DNA of 64,000 bases from Salvelinus alpinus (Eukaryota > Chordata > Actinopteri > Salmoniformes > Salmonidae): positions 17,994,612-18,058,611 of the forward strand of contig NC_092096.1 in the NCBI RefSeq assembly GCF_045679555.1, given 5' to 3'. Shown here piece after piece: positions 15,265 through 26,816 of this stretch (position 1 is the stretch's first letter; every line of letters starts with the position of its first letter). Under the pieces are notes generated by a model. The model did not search any database and had not been told where the DNA came from. It saw nothing but the letters and a program-made list of their open reading frames with translations. The translations under genes were made by a program, and so were the position numbers.

Positions 15265-15412
15265 TACTACATATACTATATTGGCATGGGGGGGTGTGGT
15301 ATATGGCCAATATACCACGGCTAAGGGCTGTTCTGAAGCGCAACGCAACACAGAGTGCCTGGATACAGCCCTTAGCCGTGGTATATTGGCCATATATCAC
15401 ACTTGCTTAAGT
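15265..15412. mobile_element. Fold-back element (TATGGCCAATATACCACGGC family)
   Basis: Inverted arms carry TGGCCAATATACCACGGCTA and AGGGCTGT at the left, with the reverse at the right. I recognise this as part of a common salmonid element. It is truncated compared with the longer copies I recall. Confidence 0.7.
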
Positions 15413-15683
15413 ATGATTATATAGCTTTCAAACTGAACATGAAAAGCATTTCTCTTCTCACAGGCAACTTGCAATCAAGTCCTTTGTTCTTTTGTCTGAA
15501 TGTTTGCAAGATGGATAAACATTTGTGAAGAGAATAGATCGTCTTGTGTTTTTGTCATTTCACGGTCTGTTATTCAGGCAGTCTGAAATGCACATTAAGT
15601 GACAATGAAGCAAACCACAGCCAGGAGCAATCATAACAACAACATTGTTATAAAGGAGGTATTGTCAACTCATTAGATTAGTT

Positions 15684-16548
15684 ATAAGGCATTTATTAAT
15701 GGTTGATTAATGGTTTGACTCACCATTTATATACATATGTATCAATGTATTTATATACAGTAGCAGTCAAAAGACTACCTCATGAAGCTGGTTGAGAGAA
15801 TGCCAAGAGCGTGCAAAGCTGTCATCAAGGCAAAGGTCAGGCTACTTTGAAGAATCTCAAGTATAAATTATATTTTGATTTGTTTAACACTTTTTTGGTT
15901 ACTACATATGTGTTATTTCATAGTTTTGATGTCATCATTATTATTCTCCAATGTAGAAAATAGTAAAAATAAAGAAAAACCCTTGAATGAATAGGTGTGT
16001 CCAGACTTTAGACTGCTACTGTATGTTACTGTGTTTAGTTAGCCAAGACTCAACTTGAAGTTCAGTCTGCCTTCAAGTCAAAACTTTCCTATTCCAATAG
16101 GTTTTCACCGCAGTGACGGACGAGGGATTTGGCTTGAAAAACGTACGTCAATCCGTGAATAGAAGGTGTTGCTGTACTCCTAATTATCCCATTATCCAAG
16201 CCACAAAACCGAGAAGATTTAAATACTGCTCGTTTTTCATTAAACTGCATTTTTCGTCAGCATGCTAGGCTAGGTAATGCTAAAGCAACCCATTGGATTC
16301 ACAACATTAAATTAGGGGCTGCAAAATAGTTTATTAATAATTAGTAAATGGTTTATAAGTATCTAAATTAATCATCAACTGAGGTATTAGTAAGTTAATG
16401 TTCTCACATTTATAAATGTACTCATTAACAATGAATAAATATACCATTCATGACATACTGTATATAAATACATTTATAAATATGTAAATACATGCTGAGT
16501 CAAACCATTAATCAACCATTAACAAATACATTATCAATAATCTTACGT
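15684..16548. repeat. Inverted repeat arms flanking a Tc1-like remnant
   Basis: About 15684-15765 and 16460-16548 are reverse complements at roughly 85-90 percent, sharing TTAATGGTTGATTAATGG. The enclosed part contains the Tc1-like element at 15758-16022. The region to 16815 is AT-rich with repeated TTTATAAATG and ends AATATAAAGTGTTACC, a teleost transposon end I have seen before. This looks like one larger fold-back element into which the Tc1 copy inserted. Confidence 0.65.
15758..16022. mobile_element. Internally deleted Tc1/mariner-like element
   Basis: The ends ACAGTAGCAGTC and GACTGCTACTGT are inverted and sit next to TA. The inside retains GCATTCTCTCAACCAGCTTCA (read on the minus strand) and CCTTGAATGAATAGGTGTGT, which belong to fish Tc1-like transposons. 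There is no room for a transposase, so it is non-autonomous. Confidence 0.85.
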
Positions 16549-16849
16549 TGACAATAATTTAGGTTGACAAATAAGTACATTAGTGGTCGATTATTAATAA
16601 TTTACAAATTGTTAACATACTACGATCAAACAATTTATGAATGATCTCATAAATCGTTAATAAATTATTTAAAATAACGTTTATAAATGCGTAAATGACT
16701 ATTTACAGATTGCTTAATGACATTTACAAATGTAGGAATAATGATGAATAAGTGGTAAGTAAACTCTTGACTGACTGTTTATATATTGTTTATTAAGGGA
16801 CCTTAATATAAAGTGTTACCAAATTGTCAATAACATGCATGCAGGGTTG

Positions 16850-17318
16850 GGTAGGTTACTTTCTACATGTAATCCGTTAGTTACTAGTTGTCTGTCCAAA
16901 ATTGTAATCAGTAATGCACCTTTGGATTGACCAAACTCAGTAATGTAATCTGATTACTTTCCCTTTAAGAGGCATTAGAAAAAGACAAAATGGATCCATC
17001 AAATGTGTGTCATCATAGTGGTCTCTGATTGGTGGTCATCATTTGGTGTGTCATCATAGTGCTCTCTGACTGGTGGTCAGACTTGCTCAGGTGGAACAAA
17101 CTTTAACTTGCGTCTTTTTACAATTGAATGTCATTGAGAAAACAGAAAGGTGTCGTAATGTATTTTTTCCCGCAAACATCCTTTCTGAATTTAAAAGTAA
17201 TGGAAGACGTAACCATCTAGTATTTCAACAGCGTCTGTAATCTGATTACAATATTTTTTGCTGGTAACGTAACTGATGGTTATCAGATTACATGTAATCA
17301 GTTACTCCCCAACCCTGC
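16850..17318. mobile_element. Fold-back MITE (AGGGTTGGG...CCCAACCCT)
   Basis: Left CAGGGTTGGGTAGG and right CCCCAACCCTG are inverted. Inner arms with ACATGTAATC and GTAATCTGATTAC also pair. Flanks CATGCATG and CCTGCACG agree at 6 of 8 bases, a possible worn 8-bp duplication. Confidence 0.7.
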
Positions 17319-17329
17319 CTGCACGTGTC

Positions 17330-18450
17330 ATAATCACTTGGCTGGAAGAAAATCAGCTCTGAGTGTCTGCTATTGGAAAAGTATTTTCAAAAGAAAACCA
17401 TAGGACTATTGTTGAATGTAACAATGGTCTTAATTTATTTTAAACGTTTACCACACGGTGCCATTTTGTTTGAAGCTAGAAGGGAGAGAGCCCAAGCATA
17501 TGTAAGTCATTGGAGTTATTCCTTTGATAGTGTGCTTTCCCAGAAAACACTGAATTATTTCACTTCCATATGGAACTTTATATTTGACCTTAATTTAACC
17601 AGGAAAAGCCAATTGAGACACAGATGGTCTATTGCAAGGGAGGCCTGGCCGAGAAGGCAGCAGCAATCAACACAACAGTACAGTAATGTTAAACATGAAA
17701 ACCAGTCAGCACAACCACATGACCCCACCTACAGGAAACAGTTACACTCCTCCTGAACAGAGTTCTGCACCAGGGTTTTAAAATAATGTTAGTATTAGTA
17801 GATATATACATTCAGACTTGTTCAGTTAATTCTTCAAATCATGTACAGACATGTGTTTTATTGTTGCATTACACAAAAACAGAGAAAATACAGATATCTA
17901 TGTAAAGACATGTCAAAGTTCAAACACGTCAATAAATATATGGACCAGATAGTCATAATAAATACACATTATACTCACAGAGCGAGCATTCGTTGTTCAC
18001 TGATGCCCATATCCTTCCTCACAATAGTTTTTCTGGTGGCCAATCATCCCAGATAATCAGTGATTGATCTGGACAGGAGCTCACCGGAACTCACCGGAAC
18101 TGTGTACCGCCACCTCAAATGTTCTACTGCTCCAGTTCCTGCACCTCTTATAGAATATTAGCTTGAAAGAATATACATTACATTTGCTTACCGCTGAGAG
18201 CTAAAATGGCCGGCTTGACATACCAATATTGATGTTGAATCAACGAGGATATTTACATATATTTACATGTGTCTAAACCATGGGTCTTCAATGACATCAA
18301 AGAAATGCGATATACAGTAGAAGGGGAAGCAGTGGAGTAGGGGGAGTTTCCATACTGCCCATATGGTCCATCAATAGCTCTGGTCCATGGTGTTATGTGT
18401 GGCTTGCTGATGCTGAGCCTTCTGTGAAGCTGAAAGTAGCGCCTGGACCA
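17330..18450. other. Stretch without a recognised gene
   Basis: About 1.1 kb. The part 17570-17700 with ACCTTAATTTAACCAGGAAAA and GGAGGCCTGGCC resembles a salmonid dispersed repeat. The 127-residue open frame at 17373-17756 runs into this repeat and has no recognisable domain. Confidence 0.5.
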
Positions 18451-18473
18451 GAGCTAGTCCAACATAGTGTCTC

Positions 18474-19697
<1,224 letters not shown>

Positions 19698-19829
19698 TGT
19701 ACCTTACAATATTTTTTGGGTTACTATTTGTTTTTTCATTGTTAATTATGTTCAGAAAATTAGGTCCAATACCTTCCTATTGGCAATTCGGCCACTCTGT
19801 CGCCTATGATGCGCAGTGGCTCTGCGCAG

Positions 19830-20840
19830 CAGCAACAAGTGCTTTAGCTGGTAGTAGCGTGGTGTTTGCCTGACGACTCGCCCTGACGACTCACCCTGAA
19901 TTTAATTGCTGCACCTTCAAGAAACGTCAGTTTGGCCACCCAGCGCTATGTGGTTGGGTAGCCTTGCAAGCATCGTCTGACTATGACATTTTGTACGGAC
20001 CATCACCGTCCGAGAAAAGATGGCCTGCAACGACAGGTGCACCAGAGCTGTAGGCCTGTTTAAATATGGCTCTGGATGCACCAATGAAATCAGAATGTGC
20101 TGTATAGGTAGGTGCGCAGTGCGCATTCCCAGAGTGTAATGAACATCCAGGCTACGTGTTCAACATGAACACCTCCCCTGGCTTCACACGTGAGTGCACA
20201 TTCATTTCATTCAATGTCCTTAATTTCCATTTTCTGTCAATATTAATTGTAGACATAGACCTGTACTTTGTGACCATCAGCCACATGGGCCTGATGAGAA
20301 GCCTTTCTTCCACAGAATACTAAAGGAACAGACTACATCCACCCCTAAACAACACTCTTTCAAATTGAATCCATGTTGAATATGATTGATAAAAGTCAGG
20401 TATAAGGACTCGTATCCTTTACAATTGAATGTAAAAGAACATTGGTCGTGCATTTCCCCCTCAGCATCCATGTATCAATATGACCCATGTTTATTTAAAA
20501 GCATCAAGTCAACAACTGTATTGACTGGTCAGGGCATATTCTTGGAGAAAATGAATTCCTAGAGATTCAGACTGTGGTAAATGTCATATTGTGAAATGAT
20601 GTGTTTATACCGTTACTCTGGCTCTGTGAGAGCACTTCTCTCAGTTCTGTTTCACCCAGTGCCTTTGTGACAGTCGTGAAGAAAAGGTCATGTGTACAGT
20701 ACTTATCAGCAGGAAGGCACATATCTGAAAGGATGTATTGAAGCTGAGATTTGTGTCTAGCAGCTTGCAGAGCCTTCGCTCCTGAGTGATACAGTGTGCT
20801 GAGTGCTGTTATTCATTATCCACAACCTCTCCACACCATC
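19830..20840. other. Receptor upstream flank, no gene seen
   Basis: Contains a duplicated GACGACTCGCCCT-type motif near 19874-19900 and the likely receptor promoter near 19700-19900. No ORF with recognisable homology. Confidence 0.5.
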
Positions 20841-20843
20841 ACT

Positions 20844-20953
20844 GTGTCCCAAATGGCACCCCATTCCCTACATAGTGCACTACTTTAGACCCTATGGGCC
20901 TTGGTCAAAAGTAGTGCACTATATAGGGAATAGGGTGCCATTTGGGATGCAGC
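20844..20953. mobile_element. Small fold-back MITE (CCCAAATGGCACCC family)
   Basis: The inverted ends GTCCCAAATGGCACCCCATT and AATAGGGTGCCATTTGGGAT surround paired TAGTGCACTACTTT motifs. Confidence 0.85.
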
Positions 20954-21069
20954 CCACATCATGCTAGAATAAAAGGCTGTTCTCCTTCAGTGTGAGGACA
21001 CACCGACACTGTTTATGGCGCTGTTAAGTACCACATAATAGTATTTTCCTACTATACATCTATTATGCA

Positions 21070-21672
21070 GTTAATGCCACCTGTCCATGCCACCCATCAT
21101 GCCACCTGTCCATGCCACCCATCATGCCACCCATCATGCCACCTGTCCATGCCACCTGTCCATGCCACCCGTCATGCCACCTGTCCATGCCACCCACCAT
21201 GCCACCCGTCATGCCACCCACCATGCCACCTGTCCATGCCACCCACCATGCCACTCATCGTGCCACCCATCATGCCACATGTCCATGCTGCCCATCATGC
21301 CACCCATCATGCCACCTGTCCATGCCACCCACCATGCCACCCATCATGCCATCTGTCCATGCCACCTGCCCATGCCACCTGCCCATGCCACCCGTCATGC
21401 CACCTGCCCATGCCACCCGTCATGTCACCTGCCCATGCCACCCATCATGCCAACTGTCCATGCCACCCATCATGCCACCTGTCCATGCCACCCGCCGTGC
21501 CATCTGTCATGCCACCCGTTCATGCCACCCGTCCATGCCACCCATCATGCCACCCATCCATGCCACCCGTCCATTCCATCCATCCATGCCACCCACACAT
21601 GCCACCCGTCATGCCACCCGTCCATGCCACTTGTCATGCCATCCCTCTATGCCAACCGTCCATGCCACCCAT
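21070..21672. repeat. 11-12-bp ATGCCACC satellite
   Basis: Dozens of short units of the form CATGCCACC followed by CATC, TGTC or CGTC. Units of 11 and 12 bases mix, so all plus-strand frames stay open and give false proteins of MPPIMPPVHAT type. Confidence 0.95.
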
Positions 21673-21890
21673 CCATCAATCAATCAAATGTATTTATTTA
21701 TAAAGCACATTTTACATCAGTCGATGTGCCGGGTAGAGATTATAACAGTACATGGCCAAGATGTTCAAACGTTCATAGATGACCAGTAGGGTCAAATAAT
21801 AATAGTCACAGTGGTTGTAGAGGGTGCAGCAGGTCAGCACCTCAGGAGTAAATGTCAGTTGGCTTTTCATAGCCGATCATTTCTGCCACC
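21673..21890. mobile_element. Fragment of a salmonid dispersed repeat
   Basis: CAATCAATCAAATGTATTTA at the start and GTGCCGGGTAGAGATTATAA through CAGCACCTCAGGAGTAAATG match a very common salmonid repeat, with a central deletion. It joins the ATGCCACC satellite directly. Confidence 0.75.
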
Positions 21891-22434
21891 CGTCATGCTC
21901 AGTGACAGGGAGCAATATGATCAGGGCAACATACATACAGACGTAATGTGCATACATGAGTGATGCTCTAAAGCTTGCTGTCGTAAAGCAAGTCAGAAAT
22001 AGACCCTTTTAGATTATTCATCCAGCGTTTATCACGTTTCCATTGCTGCATCTTCTGCCTTCAGATATCCACTTTTACACAGCATGTACTCTATGCCTAA
22101 AATATATATAGAGTTTTTGTTTCCCAATGCCTTATAGCTACACTGCAATATACTTTGAAATTAATCTGGAGTGGTGCAGTAAAGCTGTATCTAGCTACAG
22201 TATACAGTAGATCTGAGCTACACTAGCCACTTTGAAATGAATCTGGAGGGACGCTGTAACACCACATAGCAATAACTGCAATTTCGTCTTCTATGATCCC
22301 TTGGGATTCCCAATATCCCCACTCAGTGTGATTCATCTTTAGGTTGCGGAGCATCGCGCACTGATAGACTTTAAAATGAATCTGGAGTCATGCAATAAAG
22401 CCATATGAGTGTAATTGACTTCTATATTTATTTT

Positions 22435-23060
22435 TTATTTATTTTTTTATTTAACCTTTATTTAACCAGGTAGGCAAATTGAGAACACGTTCTCATTTAC
22501 AATTGCGACCTGGCCAAGATAAAGCAAAGCAGTTCGACACATACAACAACACATAGTTACACATGGAGTAAAACAAACATATAGTCAATGATACAGTGAA
22601 AAAAAATAAGTCTATATACAATGTGAGCAAGTGAGGTGAGATAAGGGAGGTGAAGGCAAACAAATATATGTATAAATAAATAAAAATGTAAAAAGGCCAT
22701 GGTGACGAAGTAAATACAACACAGCAAGTAAAATAAAAACTAAAAACACTGGAATGGTTGGTTTGCAGTGGAAGAAAGCGCAAAGTAGAGACAGAAATAA
22801 TGGGGTGCAAAGGAGCAAAATAAATAAATAAATACAGTAGGTAAAGAGGTAGTTGTTTGGGCTAAATTATAGATGGGCTATGTACAGGTGCAGTAATCTA
22901 TGAGCTGCTCTGACAGCTGGTGCTTAAAGCTAGTGAGGGAGATAAGTGTTTCCAGTTTCAGAGATTTTTGTAGTTCGTTCCAGTCATTGGCAGCAGAGAA
23001 CTGGAAGGAGAGGCGGCCAAAGGAAGAATTGGTTTTGGGGGTGACCAGAGAGATATGTAT
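22435..23060. mobile_element. Salmonid dispersed repeat
   Basis: Starts near TATTTAACCAGGTAGGCAAA, continues with CGACCTGGCCAAGATAAAGC and ends in GGCGGCCAAAGGAAGAATTG and GTGACCAGAGAGATAT. It is recognised as a long, abundant salmonid repeat; this copy is truncated at its right end by a short TATATG repeat. No coding capacity asserted. Confidence 0.75.
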
Positions 23061-23628
23061 ATGTATATGTATATGACCTCATGGGATTCTCTTTATCCTC
23101 AGTCTCTGTGTGAATCATCTATCGGTTCCAAACATCTGACCATCTCACTCTTTGTCTTGTTTACCCCTATCATCAACCTTACCTATACGGTTCCAGGGAG
23201 CATGGTGCAAGACCTGGTTGCTATCGGGACTTGTCGTGGTTAAGAGGGAAGGGCAACTTGAATTGGATTGCGCCACTAATATATGGAATTATCTGCTGCC
23301 CTTCATAGAAAGGAACATAATTTCAACAACGTTTACTATTGAGTCACTTCAGAGCACTGTGACAGGAATCTGGATACAGTGTATAATCAGAGAACACTTT
23401 TCTTCTATAGATGACAGAACAATAATGACATATGACATAATAATGACATATGACATAATAATGGGTTTGCTTCTGCTGTATGTTTTTGATTACCTCTATT
23501 GAAACTGTTATTACTGTTTGAATCGAACAAAGGGGGAGGGTTTTTGCTATAAAACATCCATGCAACCATACATACACAAACACAAAAATGTAATTCTGTT
23601 TAATTTTGGCAGCTAGGATCAACAGGAA

Positions 23629-23945
23629 TATCCAGCAGCACTGTGCCTCTGTGGGTTGTTACTGTGCTTCTCCAGCAGCACTGTGCCTCTGTGGGTTGTT
23701 ACTGTGCTCCTCCAGCAGCACTGTGCCTCTGTGGGTTGTTACTGTGCTTCTCCAGCAGCACTGTGCCTCTGTGGGTTGTTACTGTGCTTCTCCAGCAGCA
23801 CTGTGCCTCTGTGGGTTGTTACTGTGCTTCTCCAGCAGCACTGTGCCTCTGTGGGTTGTTACTGTGCTTCTCCAGCAGCACTGTGCCTCTGTGGGTTGTT
23901 ACTGTGCTCCTCCAGCAGCACTGTGCCTCTGTGGGTTGTGTTCCT
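23629..23945. repeat. 40-bp minisatellite, eight copies
   Basis: Unit TCCAGCAGCACTGTGCCTCT followed by GTGGGTTGTTACTGTGCTTC. The period is 40, so three frames stay open. Confidence 0.97.
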
Positions 23946-23957
23946 CCATGTTATTAC

Positions 23958-24454
23958 TGTCAGGATTTGGCCAGGATTGTTCAGGTTTTTGGTCACTAGA
24001 TGCCCCCATTGCGCCTTTTTTGAACCTTTTGTTTTTCCCTTGTTCTAATTATTATTTGCACCTGTGTGTCATTTCCTTGTAGGTATTTAATCCCTTTGTG
24101 TTCCTCAGTTCTTTGCGCTGTGTTTGTATGTTAGCACCCAGCCCCAGCCATGCTGTGAACATATATTTCTCTTGTTGGATTTTCCAGAGGTTCTCTGGTT
24201 TTGTTCTTGTTTATTTTTGATTAGTCTTTTGAGGTTTGTTTTTTCCCTGCTGTTCTTACCACTTTGTGGATTTTCTTTGTATTTTGGAGGATATCCATTT
24301 TTTCTCTTGGCTTTACTTTTGACGTTGTGGATTTATATTTTTGCTTGAAGATCTTTTACCTTGATTAAACCACCGTCTCTAGTACTGCTGTGTCTGCCTC
24401 ATCTTCTGGGTTCTGCCGACTATTAGTGACTGTTTCTCACACCGGGTCCTGACA
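23958..24454. mobile_element. Non-autonomous DNA transposon with 5-bp target duplication
   Basis: Inverted ends TGTCAGGA and TCCTGACA, flanked by ATTAC at 23953-23957 and 24455-24459. About 497 bases long with a T-rich interior and a conserved right end (TGTGTCTGCCTCATCTTCTG). I recognise it as a common salmonid repeat. It landed beside the 40-bp minisatellite. Confidence 0.85.
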
Positions 24455-24479
24455 ATTACACTCTGTACCAGAGAGTAAT

Positions 24480-25960
24480 TTATTCAACTGGTCTATGTCC
24501 ACTACTGGTGATGTAGCTACTGTTTGTGTCATGTAATAAGGGTGGAAATCCAATAAACACATTGAGAACTCTATGGCCCTTTAGAGCGGGCGATAGGCAC
24601 AGGATCAGACACAGGCACAGGAACAGGCACAGACAAAAGAACAGGCACAGACACAGACAAAGGAACAGACACAGGAACAGGTTCCATTTGGCACCCATCC
24701 AGACAGTGGTTTTACAATGAGGTTTGAGAGGATTCGTGGGCACCCCATTATGAGACCTGAATGGACCTTGTCCAATTACCTTTGTTGAAATCATAGAAAC
24801 AAATGTTCCTCCCAACCATGTTGTATCAAGATAAGAGATGCTGCGCTCATTTGACATTTGCACACCTTGCTGACATTTCACACGGCATGTTGTTGAACGA
24901 GACTCTGCATGGAAGAATCCATAGTAGAGATAGATACATCCTCAATGGGATGATCAATGAATGATCTCTAAATCATCCATATTTAATTTGCATCACATGT
25001 TGATATTGTATTTTATCAATTGAACAATCCTCCTCTTATGATTGGGTTAACAACAAAAACAATAATGTTATAGATAAGCCTGTAGCTACTTTCGGTGGTG
25101 GGCTGTATGTGGCCATGTCGCTCTCCATGATGCTGGAATGTTGTAGATTACAATCGGATGCACACTCCATCTAGATTTTATCAAATCATTAGTTCATACT
25201 CTAATTGGTGAAATAAACATTTGTGCCAAACATAAGTAATACAAATGAGTCATGCGGAATGATTTTTATCCTATTTTAATTCAATTAAATACTGTAGCTC
25301 TTCCACAATGAAATCTAATGATTCACACAGGGAGGATTATTTTACATAAAATGCTGCCCTCTGGTGTTACAGAGCAGTCAATGCATGCCCTCTCGTGGTT
25401 GGTGGTTAGCGGCTGACGTGCCTATGAAACAGCCAATCGATAAGCAGAGCACCGTAACGTGATCTATTGTATATTTACACATTTCCTGTTTTCCTTATCG
25501 AGCAGATCTGTCAATGAAACGCTGACTATTCTGGTAATTTCCTTGGATGAAATGTTACATTTGTCTAGGTTTTATCATAGTTTACAAAACACCTTTTGAA
25601 ATGGGCTGTCGTAAACTCAATGATGATTAGCGAGCTGATGCTGCTTTGCTAGTTAGCTAACCCAGCGTAAAATAAATTAACGTTAGGTACTAGCTGCTGT
25701 GTTGTATCGCTAGTTAGCAAGCTAAACTAGCTAGCAAAAAACGACCGAGTTGTTGTAAAACAAATATCTTCGCTGATATGCAGCTATGTTTTTTTCCAAC
25801 TCTTCACAGTGAAGGCAGTGGTCCCTTTATTGATACAAGCCCATGTACTGACTCGTGTGTTCCCCATTTGGCCTGGATATGTGCTCGCTAGGTGACGTTA
25901 GGTGTCTCATAAGATATTAATATTCGTCACAGAAACGTTAACTGTCCATTCCAATGTTTA
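24480..25960. other. No gene; 3' flank of akap14-like gene
   Basis: AT-rich, with an ACAGGCACAGGAACAGG short tandem repeat at about 24595-24682. The 25600-25760 part is rich in GCTAGTTAGC motifs. Two candidate CTCF sites occur near 25353 and 25385. Confidence 0.5.
25353..25370 (-). promoter_or_regulatory. Candidate CTCF site, minus orientation
   Basis: The minus strand reads ACACCAGAGGGCAGC, close to the CTCF core. A weaker match, ACCACGAGAGGGCAT, follows at 25385-25399 in the same orientation. Confidence 0.45.
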
Positions 25961-25965
25961 CATTG

Positions 25966-26484
25966 CTAAAAGTCTACAGTATTCTGGAGTAGCGTCTTAC
26001 TCTCGATGACGTCTTTCAACCACTTCTCCCTGAACCTCGTTTGCCCTGGCCTGTGTGTCAGCCTGTTCGACTCCACTACAAAGTACACCTCCACGGGCAA
26101 AGTCTGAGGTTTGATCTTGGAAATCACAATGACAAAGTAGACACTGGCAGTCGCCTTGGGGATCGGGGTGCGTCGGGTGGGGATGCTCCATTGTGCCCGG
26201 TAGTGGTACTGTTTGTGAAACTCATGATCCGTCTCCTGGAGGAATACTAGGCTAAAAAGCCAGCTGGAGTGCACCTCCCATGTGTGGATGTACTCCTCGA
26301 TTCGCAGTTTCCCCAGTTCAATTGTAAAGTCCTTGCAAGAGATCCATTCGATGTTTTTAAACTCGTATTCGGTGGAGTCTTCCACCTCTTGCTGGTGGCC
26401 GAGGGCACCGCGTGCGTTCTCCAGTACAGTTTTCAAGATTTCAGATGCTCTCAAGCTTAGGTTTGATGAAGGCCTCTCATCCAT
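25966..26484 (-). CDS. akap14: A-kinase anchor protein 14-like
   Basis: Small protein of 172 aa that in mammals anchors PKA regulatory subunit in cilia and sperm flagella. Residues about 45-165 match human AKAP14 in order: IEWISCKDFTIELG (human IKWMTHGEFTVEKG), QWSIPTRRTPIPKATA (HWSISTADLPVARISA), VYFVIVISKIKP (TYFTMKVSKTKP), and HRPGQTRFREKWLKD (HRPGMVRFRENWQKN). The N-terminal helix LRASEILKTVLENAR is the likely RII-binding amphipathic helix. An in-frame TGA lies 18 bases upstream of the ATG, so the start is fixed. It is open in a single exon, while I recall several exons in mammals. Divergent from pnpla8. Confidence 0.9.
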   Translation of the reverse strand: MDERPSSNLSLRASEILKTVLENARGALGHQQEVEDSTEYEFKNIEWISCKDFTIELGKLRIEEYIHTWEVHSSWLFSLVFLQETDHEFHKQYHYRAQWSIPTRRTPIPKATASVYFVIVISKIKPQTLPVEVYFVVESNRLTHRPGQTRFREKWLKDVIESKTLLQNTVDF

Positions 26485-26816
26485 CGTGTTTCTCTTCGTA
26501 TATCAACACTTACGTTGAGAAAGTATTTGGAAACCCGTAGATAACATTCGTTTTCTACACTGGAAAACGAATGTTGTTGTTTTGAAGGGTTTCCATGGCT
26601 ACAATGGAACAGCAGGAACATCCGGGTATTTGGTAGCACTGGTTGGCCATTCAAACACTATCTATTTTTTGTGTGGGACAAATACCTTTGTTCATTCTAA
26701 TGAGGGGTTGTTTCTCTCCATTGTGGTTTTACTTTAGGCTAAATGGTATGTTTATTAAGCTAGACTTTGCACAAAGTCCTCTGACATCCATTAGCTTTCT
26801 TTCTCTGATATTCCAG
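26485..26816. promoter_or_regulatory. Divergent akap14-like / pnpla8 promoter region
   Basis: These 332 bases separate the akap14-like ATG from the acceptor (ATATTCCAG, ending 26816) of the first recognised pnpla8 exon. An inverted pair around CGTTTTCTACACTGGAAAACG lies at 26548-26571. The pnpla8 first untranslated exon is probably here but I cannot place its donor. Confidence 0.45.

Noticed and set aside
17373-17756. 127-residue plus-strand frame
   Set aside because: It overlaps a fragment of dispersed repeat and shows no domain or splice context.
21065-21789. Histidine/proline-rich proteins MPPIMPPVHAT
   Set aside because: Three overlapping frames over the ATGCCACC satellite are open, as expected from composition alone.
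23152-23502. 116-residue frame near the TATATG repeat
   Set aside because: No recognisable domain; it begins inside sequence next to a dispersed repeat and contains a duplicated GACATATGACATAATAAT stretch.
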